From NCBI RefSeq assembly GCF_002443255.2, contig NW_019211454.1, positions 8,454,248 through 8,518,247 on the forward strand: a DNA stretch of 64,000 bases, given 5' to 3'. Shown in pieces: positions 1-11,094 of this stretch. The notes below the pieces were generated by a model. That model worked only from the letters and a program-made list of their open reading frames with translations. It searched no databases and was not told the DNA's origin. The stretch comes from Varroa destructor (taxonomy: Eukaryota; Arthropoda; Arachnida; Mesostigmata; Varroidae). Both the position numbers and the translations under genes were made by a program. Positions within the stretch are counted from its first letter, which is position 1; every line of letters starts with the position of its first letter.

Positions 1-205
1 TCGAGCTTTTGACGTACAGAATGCCTTCTGTGTTTCTGTTGTCTGGATGCATGCTGACCTCCCATGTCTTCAAGATGCTAAGCTAGCGAGCGCCGCCAAG
101 GGCATCGATAGCATCGTCGATGTGGAGCAGCGTATACATGTCTTTATTTGTGGTAAAGTCATCGCGAAACAGATGTGGCCTCATTCGTTGAGACCAGCCC
201 CATAA
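1..205 (+). CDS. Possible partial terminal exon at the window edge
   Basis: A frame is open from position 2 to a TAA at 203-205 (67 codons), with a more GC-rich, codon-like texture than its surroundings. It reads QNAFCVSVVWMHADLP and later KLASAAKGIDSIVDVEQR. No family is recognised. A CAG at 17-19 could be a splice acceptor. The run is longer than usual for this base composition but could be chance. Confidence 0.25.
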   Translation, partial: RAFDVQNAFCVSVVWMHADLPCLQDAKLASAAKGIDSIVDVEQRIHVFICGKVIAKQMWPHSLRPAP

Positions 206-3017
206 GTCTCTCAGGTTTGCTTTATCTTTTCAGGGTAGTAAGTTCGAACCTTACCCTGACGGCATGGTATTAGATTTGGCGGCAATACTTGACACTAGTG
301 TTTCGAATCCGTACTAACAACGCGGTACGGAAACGCATAAGAACACGCGAGAAGCAACCTAAGATTCCGTCCGCCTGCACTACAGTTTTATGGTGGTTTG
401 TTTGGATTGCTAACCCTAAGGACCCCCCCCCCAGAGCCGTGAGCGGCGCAAGTTGAACATCGTACAAGTATACGAACTGCGAGAGACCTGCGATATCCAG
501 TAATATTCAGTAAGTGTGCCTTATCCACTAATTGTGGGGAAATCCCGTTTACGTCAGCCTTACAGTATTCTGACCTCATTTCGCATGGAGCACAAATGAG
601 CCACCGGCGGCCTTGCGTATGCAACTTCTATATTTTAACAGAGGCAAGGCTTCAAGCATCGATTCTTGGAATTACCCTGCTCCCTGCCGTTAAGGCATCT
701 GCAAACGCTTGTTGGACATTCATTAGGCCTTCCCGCCATGCCGCGCATTCGAACCTATCCCGCTGGGCTTTTTAACTTGCAGCTGAACGATACCCACGCT
801 GTTGGTGGAGTCGTTTTGAATGCCGACTGTCCCGTAAGCCTATAAATCAAAACTTTGTCGACTCTGGCAGCAACCTGAACAAAACCTCAGAAGCTAATAG
901 AGAGGCCGGCCCTAAACATCGGCAACGGATTTCACTGTTTCTTGTCGTCAACAACGCAATGCCTGTCCTTACCCACTGCGCTATCACAAGCAGGCACATA
1001 CATGTATCCTGTATAAAAGGAATTGTTTTCTGTCCTAGCAAAGTGGAGTGATTACATTATCGACAGATTTACTTAAGGTTTTTTAAGTGACAGGTGTCTC
1101 TGTCAATTTCCGGTAGAATTCTATACTCAGATATTGTACTAATTCGTGTAAACTAAAAGCTGTCATACTGATTCGTTGACAAGTTCTTCAAAGATATGAA
1201 TATACACTAAATGATTGATTACTTATCACAACAAGGAACAAAAGCTTTATAACAATTCGTTTGGAAAACTTTGAACGAACATATCAACTTGAACATACAT
1301 CAGTTATTAAAGTTAGTGCATTTCAATTGTTAAAACAGCTGTAGCAATCAGCCAAACGTCGTTTGATACGTGGATTACGCTACGCCACACATGCATGTGA
1401 TGCTTCACGTAATTTTCGCTTCCAGTTTGCCAACGGAACCTTATCGTAGTTCTATACATATATAGGCCAATATAAATGCACCATATGTTGCTATGATGCA
1501 GTAACAGATATTCGGATCTAACAACAACCCGTCGTAATAATGTTTCTCTATGTAGCGCTCGTAGTAACCATGCGATCTTATAAACGGAGCGATTAACTTC
1601 GTGGATTTTGTAAGTATCAGAGTCTTACGGCAGTGTCATTTTGTTTATCTCCCCGTGACGAGGAAATCTACGTTCCTCTAACAGCCCTAGCAGTACTGAT
1701 AGTAGAGAGACGGCTTTATCGAATGGAAGCCATAGCTGTTGGGCCTGAGAAAGGAACTGCACCCGCTGAACGAATGAGAGGGAGACACGGGCTAGAGTAA
1801 AGCCCGGATAGGAACATTGAATCAATAAGGAGGCTAGTGCAATAAGGAGGATAGTGAAATCGACTTAGCTTGTAAGTAGTCGATATTGGCCAGGACAAGT
1901 ACACCATATCAATAAAATTACGCGTGCACTCATTAAGACAGTAGCTATGTAAATTACCTGTGTCATAATCTAGTATATTGTATCTATTGTCTTTAGATTC
2001 ATAGCACATCTGACGCTCACTGTACATGTATGGTGGGTTAAAAATTTCGGAGAAATTATCCAATTTCGAGTGTTGACTAGCTGGCTATACCAATATTGAG
2101 TTATGACTGAAATGAGACCAGAAAAAAACATTTGACGTACAACACGGCGCCATGAGAAGACAATTTTTTTGAATCGAATTGAAGATGTTTTCAAGGGGAA
2201 AAAATTACTGTTGGATGCGACGTAAATGCCCAACTGGAAGAGGGGCGGATTCACTACTATGCCCTTTTTAAACGTGAATACATTTCATGAACGTTCTCCT
2301 TATATTCTTTTGTTTTGGCTAAACACAACAAAGATCACGCACAATTACACACGAGTTCCTTTCCATGTTTTAATGACAGAGCACACTAATCATGTTCTTA
2401 GTATTTACAAAATACATTTGAGCTTCTACGTGTAAAATACATTTTTTGATACTACCTGGCTCAGAATGATTAAGCCTTGCTTAAACGACATTTTTAGTTA
2501 ACATGAATTTTTTCTTGCGTGTTTCATTAGAACTAGGGATAAAAACAGGAAACGCGCCCCTGTAGGTCCGCGAACGAAGAGCAAATAGATGTCTACAGAA
2601 CTGTCGGAGTGCCCACGAAAATACAGCACTTTTCTTAAAAGCTCTATAGTGAATAGGTAAAGCAAAGAATCAGTGTAGGAAAAACACGTGCCATTATTAA
2701 CATACTTCCTGAGCACAAACACCCTATCTCTCTGCCCACGAAAATGAGTAACGACGAAAGCGTTTCGTCCTAGATGGCTCACAGCTTGAATAAGTAGTGA
2801 ACAAGCATTGATGAAATAGTTAAGCATCAATTGCTTCATTTTGGAAGTTAGCAGAAGACCACCATAAACTTAGCCTTGTAAGTTTTACATGTCTTCACCG
2901 TTTCTACTTGCTTCTGTCAATTTTCCGAGTGATTTGCTTAATTTCGCTTTACTGGACATTGTTTAACCGCAACGTCAGCCGTGCCATGTTGTATCTGAGA
3001 GTGACTAAAGGTATTCA
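206..3017. other. Region downstream of the scavenger receptor gene, no gene seen
   Basis: Open frames here (longest 113-115 codons, AT-rich, on the minus strand at 1716-2063 and 2498-2839) have no protein-like features, no flanking splice logic and low-complexity AT codons. The first kilobase is more GC-rich than the rest. The 3' untranslated part of the receptor gene presumably lies just below 3018. Confidence 0.5.
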
Positions 3018-3601
3018 TTATATCTGTATTATTTTGTCGAGTTTTGTGACGATCGAGGCGGAAACAGGTATAATGTCAGCTGATATTAAAAGTTCTTCCG
3101 CGCCGTTAAGGTTTTTGAATGCGCCTGCTTCTGATTCAGGATAATGTGGCTTGTCCTCCTTTCCTTTATCTTGACTTGCCGCTTGCGCTTGAGCGCCTTC
3201 CGGTGATTTCGAAGGCGTTTTGGGTGCGCTTTGGTCCGGCGTAGACGATGGCTCGCCCTTACGTGAGTCAATAAGTGAACCCTCCTTTTTGCGAGGTTCG
3301 TATTTTCTCAGGGGTCGCCTAGCATCTCGCGCACGAGGCTTCTCTGTCGGTGGTGGTGTGATAACTTCAGGTGGCGAAGGACATTCCATGGGAAACTGGG
3401 TTCGTCTTACTACGCGGGATCTGGTGGCTTGTCCACGTTTGGGCCTTGTTGCTCTGTTAACGATGAACATCGTTACCCTGTTTTCGTCTAAGGTCTCTTT
3501 GGTGTCTGCTTGTATGTCATCAGATTTTACTCCTTCAGAGAAGACATTGTCGTCTACACTCTTTTTAAAGGACTCAATAGTTTCACGTCGCTTAGGACCT
3601 C
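3018..3601 (-). CDS. Terminal tail exon, Pro/Lys/Arg-rich, in frame with the scavenger receptor
   Basis: It follows an AAAATTTTCAG acceptor in phase 1 and reads GPKRRETIESFKKS onward to a TAA at 3020-3018 (194 codons including the stop). The composition is disordered, with Pro-rich basic patches (PPPTEKPRARDARR, KYEPRKKEG) and Ser/Pro stretches. No known domain is recognised. It can join either 5182 or 6235 in frame. A minus-strand polyadenylation signal close by was not evident. Confidence 0.5.
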
Positions 3602-6600
3602 CTGAAAATTTTGAACTAAAGTTACCACATGCATACAAGATAAAATCAGGATTTTTGATACCAGTTACTATACACTTCTATTGTTTACTGTTGCGTTTGA
3701 ATCACGCACGCGCGCATACATATTAGGCTTATAAAGACATGTTTTTCAGTGGAGCCTAGATGCAGCCTACTTTACAGCCTAAACGTATGACTTGTCAGGT
3801 ACCTTATTTAAAGTGAGGCGTACCTTGTGGTGTCCAAGCCGACTTTATACCTTTGAACGATTTCACTGTACGTCACTACATTTCTAACCTGTCGTGAAAC
3901 TAATGCATTCACCACGGATTTTTTTAAAATTGACCCTCCAGCCTTTCTCCGCAACAGTTATTCCTTAAGCTACAGCGTTGTGTTTATCTAAGAACATAGG
4001 CAGCGAAAGTCTGATTTACTGGACATCACAACAAGTCATTAGATGTAATGTTTATAATCGTTCTAGCATTTCACTTTAAGAAGTAAAACAACGGTCTTCT
4101 GTGAAAGCACTCAGCTTTTCGACCGACTGTTCTGCAACCTGCGCTATGGAAGCTTCATCCTTGATGCCTCGCACGTAATTCATATTTAATTCGTTTACTT
4201 ACAGCGCCTAACGTCAAAACGTAACTGTTATCGGCCAAAGCGGGCCTTTACTCAATTGTGGGACGGTTCCAATGGTTTCTGGGGGGATATGTTATTTCGT
4301 TAGTTCTAAGCAAGTGCGAATTTACGTAATATCAGCGCTAAGGCAGCAACAAAATGTATCTTAACGAAAAGAAAAATAGACGATCGTAGCGAAAGGTTGA
4401 ACTAGCTTACGTAGAACATAGTTCCGATTGCTTGGAGAGAAGTTTGTAAATAGCTTACTGCGTAAGCTCTTGCTGCTTTCAAAAAATCCTGATTGTCTCA
4501 TTAGTACTAACGATTGATTTCTATGAAAAGGAAGGGAAATCAGAATGATTACGCTGCATAAATGATAAGCGTCCATAAATAGAAGGTTTATAATACTAAA
4601 CTAGACCATTTATTAAACTACAATACCATACCTAACGCCAAACATCAAAGACGTCTCGTTTGATTCCAATTTGCAGGAAGTATTCATTTTTTTGAATGAA
4701 CGAAGCCAAAAGAAATCATGCGTCTTGCATGTTCAGGTGTGTACTCGCAATTGACCGTAAATTAGCTCACTTAAATGATGCTCGAACACGCCAGCCCTCA
4801 TGTACGAGGACCATTCAGGGAAAATAACAGTATTTCGATAACGTAGTTGTTCCCACACCCTAAATATACGGCGTAGTAATCACAAGTACTAGTGCAAACG
4901 CTGGCATCGTTGCGTGCCAGTGACCGCTTAAGCTATGAGGTGCACAAGAATATCCTCTTGTCAACCCACTCAATAGCATCCTTCAAACATCTCTGATAGT
5001 CTACCGCTTCTAGACAAGCCAGTACTTCCGACTGTGTTCTAGTAAGCTCAGCGCTCTAGCGAGTTTCTTCAATGCCCACTCACTGCTCGGCTGCAGGACT
5101 GGGTGGGTGTAAAGCTTTCGCTTAGTCCAGCCGTAATGTACAGCATTTGCGCAGATACCGATTATTACAGCTAGTCATCACTTTCATTGAAGTCTAATTG
5201 GGTCTGTCCAGACAAATCTTCAACGTCGTCGAAATTATGGCTTATCAATCTTTCTGAGTCAGCTAAACTAAGCCCTAGCATATCACGGAATAAAATGACT
5301 TCAGATCCTTTAGAACCAGTGTAACTCGTCAGCTCTGTGTGTAGTTTGCTAGGACGAGAGACCTTTTTTGAGATGCGGCGATTCCGCGGCTGTGTGTAGT
5401 GATGGGATCCTCCTGTGTAACCTCTTGCTGATATACACAACATTCCGTCTATGTCTTGTATGTTGTTGTCGGAAAAAACCTGTCCACTTCCTTGTGCGGG
5501 TGTCGATTCTAGCTTTGCTGTCGACTTTTGCTCGGATTCTCCACCCGGGCTTAAGTTTCTCATTGATTCTTCCTGGATTTCCGACATTACCTCGGTGTCA
5601 TGATGCGCTTTTTCTTCCTCTATCGATGTTCGTACTTCCGACTTCTTCGCTGAATCTTGATCTGGTAGCAAATTTTCCCCGGTCCTTTTATTCATTTCGG
5701 CCTGAGCAACAGATTCACGTTCTTCGAATAGCTTTCGTTTTTGCTTTGCCTTTGCCTTTAGCACATTGCGGCTTCGCCGACGAAATTTAGACTGGCGTTT
5801 TAACCTAGAACGGGATGTTGGTGAGGGAGATAGATCGTTTCGTTTACCTTTCGCCTTCGTCAACTTCCTGTCAATCTGGCGTCCTTTTGTGCGATGACCG
5901 GCACTCATTTGTAGTGTACGCGTGTGTGTTTGGGTTAAAAAATCACCACGTGTTTTTCCCGCAGTTCTCAAGGGACCTTTGGTGGTTGGTGCATGGCGCA
6001 CCTTCCTAGCTGCTGAAAATAGAATTGAACAAACATAAGAACTTCACGTATAAATAATCATTAAACAAATACTGTATGTATATGTCCTCTCGGCGTTAAA
6101 AAGCACAAATCTCCATGAGAAATGAGGCGCCCAATTTTACCGAACCTGCATAGATTCCGGGTTTCTTTGAGAAAACACTAGATCATTGTTCTGTTTTACC
6201 TCATAAACAAGTGGTGATAAAAAAAAAACATAACCCATTTTCGTACTGTCCGTTGTGTCTTCTGGTTCTTCCCGTTGGGCGTGACTTTCCGGACCACGAT
6301 CCGTACTAAGTAAGTTGTCGTACCATGACAACGTTCTTGATTCTGATGAATCTGATACAGATGAATCGGACAACGTTACGTCTCCGGTTGACATATGAAA
6401 CTTTTTTAGAATTTTCTTTGCCCTTTCTTTTCGAATGAGCCATACCACCAGAAGTAGCGATGTAATGAGGTAGATGATCGCTATGATGAGCGCAATCAAC
6501 GGATACAATCTAAGAGGAATCTGCACTTTTGAGATTAGCCTCTTAGCTATTACTTTGAGAGTTTCATTGGGTACGATCTGAAAAGGGTAGACGAAAACCG

Positions 6601-9600
6601 ACCCCGATGAAATGCTATACACAATACAATAATCAATAAGTGTTTCTGTGATTAGGTGACACCGTGATCCGGTCAGGCCTAGCACTAGCATATCAAAGGC
6701 TTTACCATCTCCAAGTGGTATCCACATCCTCAGATTGCTAATTCGTAATCTGAGTTCGTGCGGTCGGAATAATTCAATTCGACTTGAACTGCAATTGATT
6801 GATCGACCCTAATTGCAGGTAGCCCCTTCAATATCAATGTCGGTCTTTTTTTTATACTACGGGGAGAATTTACTGAGCCTAATGTTACAGGTTACCATCT
6901 ATTGTCTGCGGCTCTTCGCCGCCTCCTCCTGCTCCAACAACGCCATGCAAACAACGTCACGGGAACCTATCGAGAAACCAGCTATTAATAAAGAAATCAT
7001 CAGTGTGTTGTTTACAACACATCAACGATTTCACAGTACTTAGAGATTTTGAAGATATTGCTAATACCTATGATGCTATGTCCAGCCCTAAACTTATCCG
7101 AGATAATGAACGAGTTTCGTAAAGGAATATTGCACTTACAACTTCTTGCCAGAATACAGGAAAGATTGTATCAAGCAGTTCACCGTCGTTTGGTCCTTTT
7201 TGGATTTGAATGCTCGTCTGAACTCTTATGGCTGCATTTATAGTGGCACCAACCGGCTGAACAATGGTTCATAGAGAAAACAAAAAGACTGCTTTTTATT
7301 ACTGTTATTATTTAGAATAGCTGCGGCAGCGTCTTTAGAAAAAATGTGGGACAATTTTCCTACATGCAGAAAATGTACTTTTCTTAATAAGTTCGTTTAT
7401 ATCGTATGTGTAAAAAACGCATACGGAGGTTATGTACCACAAAAAGTATGGGACTAAATAATTGGAATTATAAACTGGATTGTCAATGGGTGATAACACC
7501 TTCGATTAAAGCGGAAAGTCCAACTTATAAAAACCTTTAAGTAGTATGTTTTGCTCGATTGTGCGGTACACGACGATTTGCACAGTGAATATTTGGTTAA
7601 ATATAGCTACCTGTTGAGGCTATGCTATACATTCATGCCGGGAAGAACTTACCCCGTACAGGTCCAAATACAAATCATGGATGCTTGGGTCTGGGTTTAT
7701 ACCCTTCGCAAAATCGTCTTTTTTAGCGTCGGTGTGAAGGAAATGTGGAAGACTAAGCACTGTTGGCAAGCCTCGGTGACAGAGGGATGCATCAAATGTG
7801 CCTGCAATTCCTGTTGACCTAGGTTCTGAGCACCTGATCACAATTTAACATGCAACATTAATTAGTCGAACGAAATCGAGATAAACAGACCAATACCGCT
7901 CCTAGTACTCTGAAGAACTGAAGATGTGTAGGGGGGCTAACTTGTCGAAGAAAACATTAGACGAGGCCTGCCAACGAAACAGCCTGGATACCCATATGAT
8001 TGCATAGCAGTAGAGATCTGTGGATACGAATCAAAACAATAAAGCTACCTAACTATTTACTACATAAAGGACTAGACTAAGAATTTCATTTTAACAGTAT
8101 AGAAGGTTTGGCTGTCTGTTACTTACATGGCGTTTTCGGTATGTTTTCCTATACTGAACGTGCTTTTGGTAGCAGCATATCGCGTAACTTGAAGGCCATA
8201 AACGTCGGTTTCGCCTTCGTTCGATAGCTCCAGACGCCAAGGTCTACATAATGAAGGCATAAACACGGTGATCGATGGTGGGGGCGATGAGGGAGGAAAC
8301 TGAGCTTGGCGCTCACCGTCTAGCACCAGCCAAGACACCAATGAGTTTTAACACGAAATGCAACTTACCAATCAATCCAGAAGTATACACAGATTTATTT
8401 GGCTAAGACCAAATTACAGATTGGCTAGCTAAGACGGTTCGGTAGGTGGTAATTTATATAAGTCCGTATGAGTTTCTATGGAACAATGATTTATACCACG
8501 CAGAAAAACCGCGCCTGCCTTTTTTAATTCCGTATGCTAGGTAAATGCATTCATTTGACTACCTAATAGATTCGTGAAGTATTAAGGTATGAGGCTAGTA
8601 AAGATCTGGCCCCGACGCGGGCTGACGGGTAGCTGGGGTATTCTCACTCTATAGAGTACGTCGTAAAAAGCAAGTGACACCAACGACGCTTGACAAAATG
8701 ACACGAGTTGTTCCAGAAACTGAACTGTCCGGAAACTTCCCTCCATCGAATTGTTGTATACACAGAATTTGGTACAAACGAGACGGCACAGGTCAACCTA
8801 TATCATACGGACACAAATCTTACGTCGATATCGACATTATGAGGTAAGTGCTCGCCCTTACTTGTTCCTTCAATCTTATCGCATGGCGACTTGTAAAAAG
8901 GAAGTTGCCTGAAAACAATCATCCAATAGGGCAAAAACGAGAGACTATTACAGGTGGTTTACAAGCAAACGTACAAGAATATGAATATAATTCTAAAATG
9001 GCCAGCAAATGCATCAGAGGAAATCAAGTTAACGTGAATATCGAACTTAGCGAACGCTCCGTAGAAAAGATAAAATATAAATGAAATTATAAAATATGAG
9101 ACGAGTCTGCTGTTAGATTCCTAGTTGCTATTTACTCAAAATGGTTGTTACAGCAGTTACGGAAATTGCAAAAACCATACTCACTTCTTTCCGTCTATGA
9201 GTATGATTTTTCCCAGGTCGTTAATATTCTTCGCTCCTGTGTTAATAGTAATCGCTTGAGCTGCGGAACCATTACGACCATATAGATATCCCATCTTGTC
9301 GGGCAGATTCACACCTAGAGTACCTCTCATGAAATCCAGGATATCGTCTCTGTATCTATTACAGAATCATAAAATTTTCGTTAATTTGACCTTATTTGTT
9401 TACGGTTCTTTGAATGAATGAATGAATGAATCAATCAATTTCTTGTCTAGATATTACACTTTTTTGGTATGGTAAGGCTTTGCGAAGGCCAAGTTCTTCC
9501 TCCACACGTTCAACTTCGTTGTCGAAGTACTATTTGACTTTACACCACACCAAGGGTCAAAGCTGCTGCAAGCAATGCATTTAAATCGTGCATTGTTGGA

Positions 9601-11094
9601 ATATGATATATGACGTGGTTATATCTGGGTGTGGGTATGTCTTCTGTATACGAACCCTTCGTAAAGGAGCTGCCGAACGGTCCTTACCGCGAACGTTTTG
9701 CGATCGCCGAATTTAGGACCAAGTATCTGTTTCCGTAGAGCCTCTGGCACATTCGAGCTAAAAGTTACTAAGGCCACAAGCGGGTCAACAGTAGTCACTT
9801 TGTCTTCGAGCTTCCCTTTGGATTCTTTTTCCATGAAGATATACGAGGGCTTATCGATATATTGCAGAAGGTCATCACCTTTGAATGCCACCGACCGATG
9901 GTTACGAAACCTGAAGATGAATCCCACACAAATTAATACAGACTTTTTTTCGAGCTATACGTATACGACCGGTTATTAAGATAAATTATTCAGATAAACG
10001 CTGCATTGGCTTTGTACTACTGGTTGAACCTTTGAACCTTGTATTCTATATATTAGATGCATTTTGCTTAGGTGCTCACATTGAATCCCGTGAGCTAGCG
10101 ACGTACGGATCGAGTACATGAAATCCCAGCCTACTTTAGCAACGTTTAGTAGAAAAGCCAACATTCAAATTCCCATCAATGGCGTACACTCGACGAGAAG
10201 TATGATTCGCTAAAGAATAAATCAACAGAACACTTACTTGAACGTGTAGGGTCCCATTTGGGATATGCTTGGCTTCTGCCCTTTATAGACTTCCTCGGGG
10301 TTCATAAGGTTGAAGATGTAGATTCGCTGATACAGGTCTCTTCCTTCGATGAAATCCTGAAGCGCCTCTGATTTCGGTACGATTATGATCTTGCGTGCCG
10401 CTGCATGTAGAACGAATAATGGAATAATCCACCACAGAGAGATGAGTGTAATCCCTACCAGTATAGCGACGACGAGAACTGCAACAATGGTCAAAGAAGA
10501 CCATGACGATGACGGTTGAATGTAGATCACGTCAATATCGTCGGTCCCCAAGCGGATCTGTGTCGCTGAGCTGATCTCTGATGGGGGTGGGGGCTGTTAC
10601 TAATCAAATACAAGAGGCCAATAACACCACATATCGGGAAACGTCGACATTGGTACTTGAACCGTTCTGACAATCATTTCTAATGGGTGACTGTCGATAG
10701 AAATCTCGAACAGAGTTTCTGAATATCTAAAAGTTGAGCTAACTGCTGGCTATCGGGCTAGCTGGAAGTCAGAGATATCTGAACGTGGATGAGGGCTGAC
10801 TGGAACTGAAGTTGATCACACACACACTCGCAACGGCTGAATAGTAAAAGGATTCATCTGCGGAATGCGTATACGGAATACGAACTAGAAATCAAATAAA
10901 AACTTCTCTCAAGTGGGTGATTTTCTATTTTCATAACCCGCTATGGAACATAGATGCGACCTGCGCTCGAGTGCGGAGAACGATAAATAAATACATACTC
11001 TTCAGGAACTCGTGTCTGTAATTCGGCTTAAATACCTCGATATAATGATTCTTCCCAAATCCTTTCTGCGTCTTTCATAGCTTTCAGTCTTCAT
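3018..11094 (-). CDS. Class B scavenger receptor (CD36/SCARB family), whole gene model with long C-terminal tail
   Basis: This is a spliced gene. Proposed exons are 11094-11036, 10570-10238, 9910-9656, 9355-9185, 8797-8688, 8319-8127, 7818-7653, 7256-7140, 6577-6235, 6012-5182 and 3601-3018. All junction phases agree and the sum is 3162 nt (1053 residues). Family members are two-pass membrane proteins that bind lipids, lipoproteins, pheromones or microbial ligands through a large extracellular loop. Visible hallmarks are an N-terminal membrane segment (about residues 46-70), then RIYIFNLMNPEEV and MGPYTFK, the VRTVRQLLYEGYRDD block, SFWNNSC, FMPSLCR, VLSLPHFL, and a second membrane segment (about 494-516). 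The part up to the second anchor has the usual family length (about 580). The start exon and the two tail exons are less certain than the middle. The ligand cannot be told from sequence. Confidence 0.8.
5182..6012 (-). CDS. Large basic/acidic tail exon, in frame with the scavenger receptor
   Basis: It follows a TTTTCAG acceptor and runs 831 nt (277 codons' worth) in one open frame. I see no known domain. The first third is very basic (RLKRQSKFRRRSR, KAKAKQKRKLFEE), the middle is Glu/Lys/Ser-rich and looks disordered, and the end is acidic (TQLDFNESDD). It starts and ends in phase 1, so it can be included or skipped without changing frame. If the GTGATG donor at 5181 is not used, a TAG at 5173-5171 ends the protein two codons later. 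It could instead belong to a separate minus-strand gene. The link to the receptor rests on phase, order and strand. Confidence 0.55.
6235..6577 (-). CDS. Scavenger receptor exon: second membrane anchor and start of cytoplasmic tail
   Basis: It begins after a TTTTCAG acceptor with IVPNETLKVIAKRL, then a 23-residue hydrophobic helix (LYPLIALIIAIIYLITSLLL region), then a basic stop-transfer patch RKERAKKILKKF. The cytosolic part is Ser/Asp/Glu-rich (TLSDSSVSDSSES). The proposed donor GTTATG at 6234 is weak and in phase 1, which fits the next two exons. If it is not used, the frame stays open to a stop at 6139-6137 and adds about 32 residues. That would be a complete short-tailed receptor. Confidence 0.8.
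7140..7256 (-). CDS. Scavenger receptor exon: PVGATINA to FPVFWQE block
   Basis: A phase 0-0 exon of 39 codons lies between a TTCAG acceptor and a GTAAGT donor. PVGATINAAIRVQ matches the family E-P-x-T-G...A.KR.Q strand, and DTIFPVFWQEV matches the P(V/I)xW.(E/N) strand ahead of the second membrane anchor. Confidence 0.85.
7653..7818 (-). CDS. Scavenger receptor exon: SLPHFL block
   Basis: It starts after a CCTAG acceptor with G, making ATG (Met) across the junction, and encodes STGIAGTFDASLCHRGLPTV, SLPHFLHTD and INPDPSIHDLYLDLYG. The SLPHFL and H..YLDL parts are diagnostic of CD36 relatives. It ends at GTAAGT in phase 0. The Cys-x-Cys and following Cys that normally precede G(V/T)xDxSxC are not present. 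Confidence 0.85.
8127..8319 (-). CDS. Scavenger receptor exon: FPPS / FMPSLCR block
   Basis: It follows a GTGCTAG acceptor and reads GERQAQFPPSSPPPSITVFMPSLC (given here only in part as motif), then YGLQVTRYAATKSTF. This corresponds to the family FxPF...F...LCR and the following beta strands. It ends at a GTAAGT donor at 8126 in phase 2. Confidence 0.85.
8688..8797 (-). CDS. Scavenger receptor exon: SFWNNSC block
   Basis: It starts after a TATAG acceptor with G, completing the Lys codon of the previous exon, and encodes LTCAVSFVPNSVYTT through SGQFSFWNNSCHFV. The FWNNSC part lies where the family has its first ectodomain disulfide cysteine next to aromatic and Asn residues. The 3' end is uncertain. 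Two GT sites (after 8688 or after 8685) both give the needed phase 1. The loop before SFWNN is longer than in most relatives. Confidence 0.65.
9185..9355 (-). CDS. Scavenger receptor exon: YRDDILDF to INDLGKI block
   Basis: It continues GYRDDILDFMRGTLGV and includes MGYLYGRNGS and INTGAKNINDLGKI, equivalent to the family segment around NTG..(D/N)...GKI. It ends in AA before a GTGAGT donor (phase 2). It is too short and without a start codon, so open-frame scans miss it. It was found by following the family alignment. Confidence 0.85.
9411..9430 (+). repeat. (TGAA)5 tetranucleotide microsatellite
   Basis: Five perfect TGAA units lie in the intron of the scavenger receptor gene between the exons ending at 9656 and starting at 9355. 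Confidence 0.9.
9656..9910 (-). CDS. Scavenger receptor exon: ectodomain, VRTVRQLLYEG block
   Basis: It starts after a TTCAG acceptor and completes the Lys of GPYTFK. It encodes FRNHRSVAF, then a stretch ending FAVRTVRQLLYEG, which matches the conserved family segment before GYRDP. The donor that keeps the frame is GTTCGT at 9655-9650, which is weak. The better-looking GTATAC four bases on would break the phase with the next exon. Confidence 0.85.
10238..10570 (-). CDS. Scavenger receptor exon: N-terminal membrane anchor and NPEEV motif
   Basis: The exon encodes a strongly hydrophobic segment (starting LTIVAVLVVAILVGITL), then the CD36-family block with RIYIFNLMNPEEV, GQKPSISQ and MGPYTFK. 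It ends at a canonical GTAAGTG donor (10237 downward) in phase 2. The split Lys codon is completed by the first base of the next exon. The acceptor tract is C-rich (CCCCCACCCCCATCAG region). Confidence 0.85.
11036..11094 (-). CDS. Candidate first coding exon of the scavenger receptor
   Basis: An ATG at 11094-11092 opens 19 codons beginning MKTESYERRRKDLG and ending before a GTATTT donor at 11035, in phase 2. This matches a CAG acceptor just before 10570, and the joined frame runs straight into the membrane-anchor exon. An in-frame TAG lies five codons upstream of the ATG. The resulting N-terminus is short, basic and cytoplasmic, as in the family. A competing acceptor eight bases or so upstream of 10570 (exon from 10577) would need a different, phase 1, first exon, which I did not find. 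Confidence 0.4.

Noticed and set aside
3220..3726. 168-codon plus-strand frame
   Set aside because: It is the reverse of the receptor tail exon, which has the better splice site and in-frame partner.
5368..5790. 140-codon plus-strand frame with hydrophobic stretches
   Set aside because: It is the reverse of the basic, Ser-rich tail exon. Reversed Lys/Glu/Arg codons naturally read as Phe/Leu/Ser.
8697..8830. Plus-strand ATG frame ending at a GTAAGT donor
   Set aside because: It looked like a first exon, but the minus strand of the same bases encodes the SFWNNSC segment of the receptor with matching phases on both sides.
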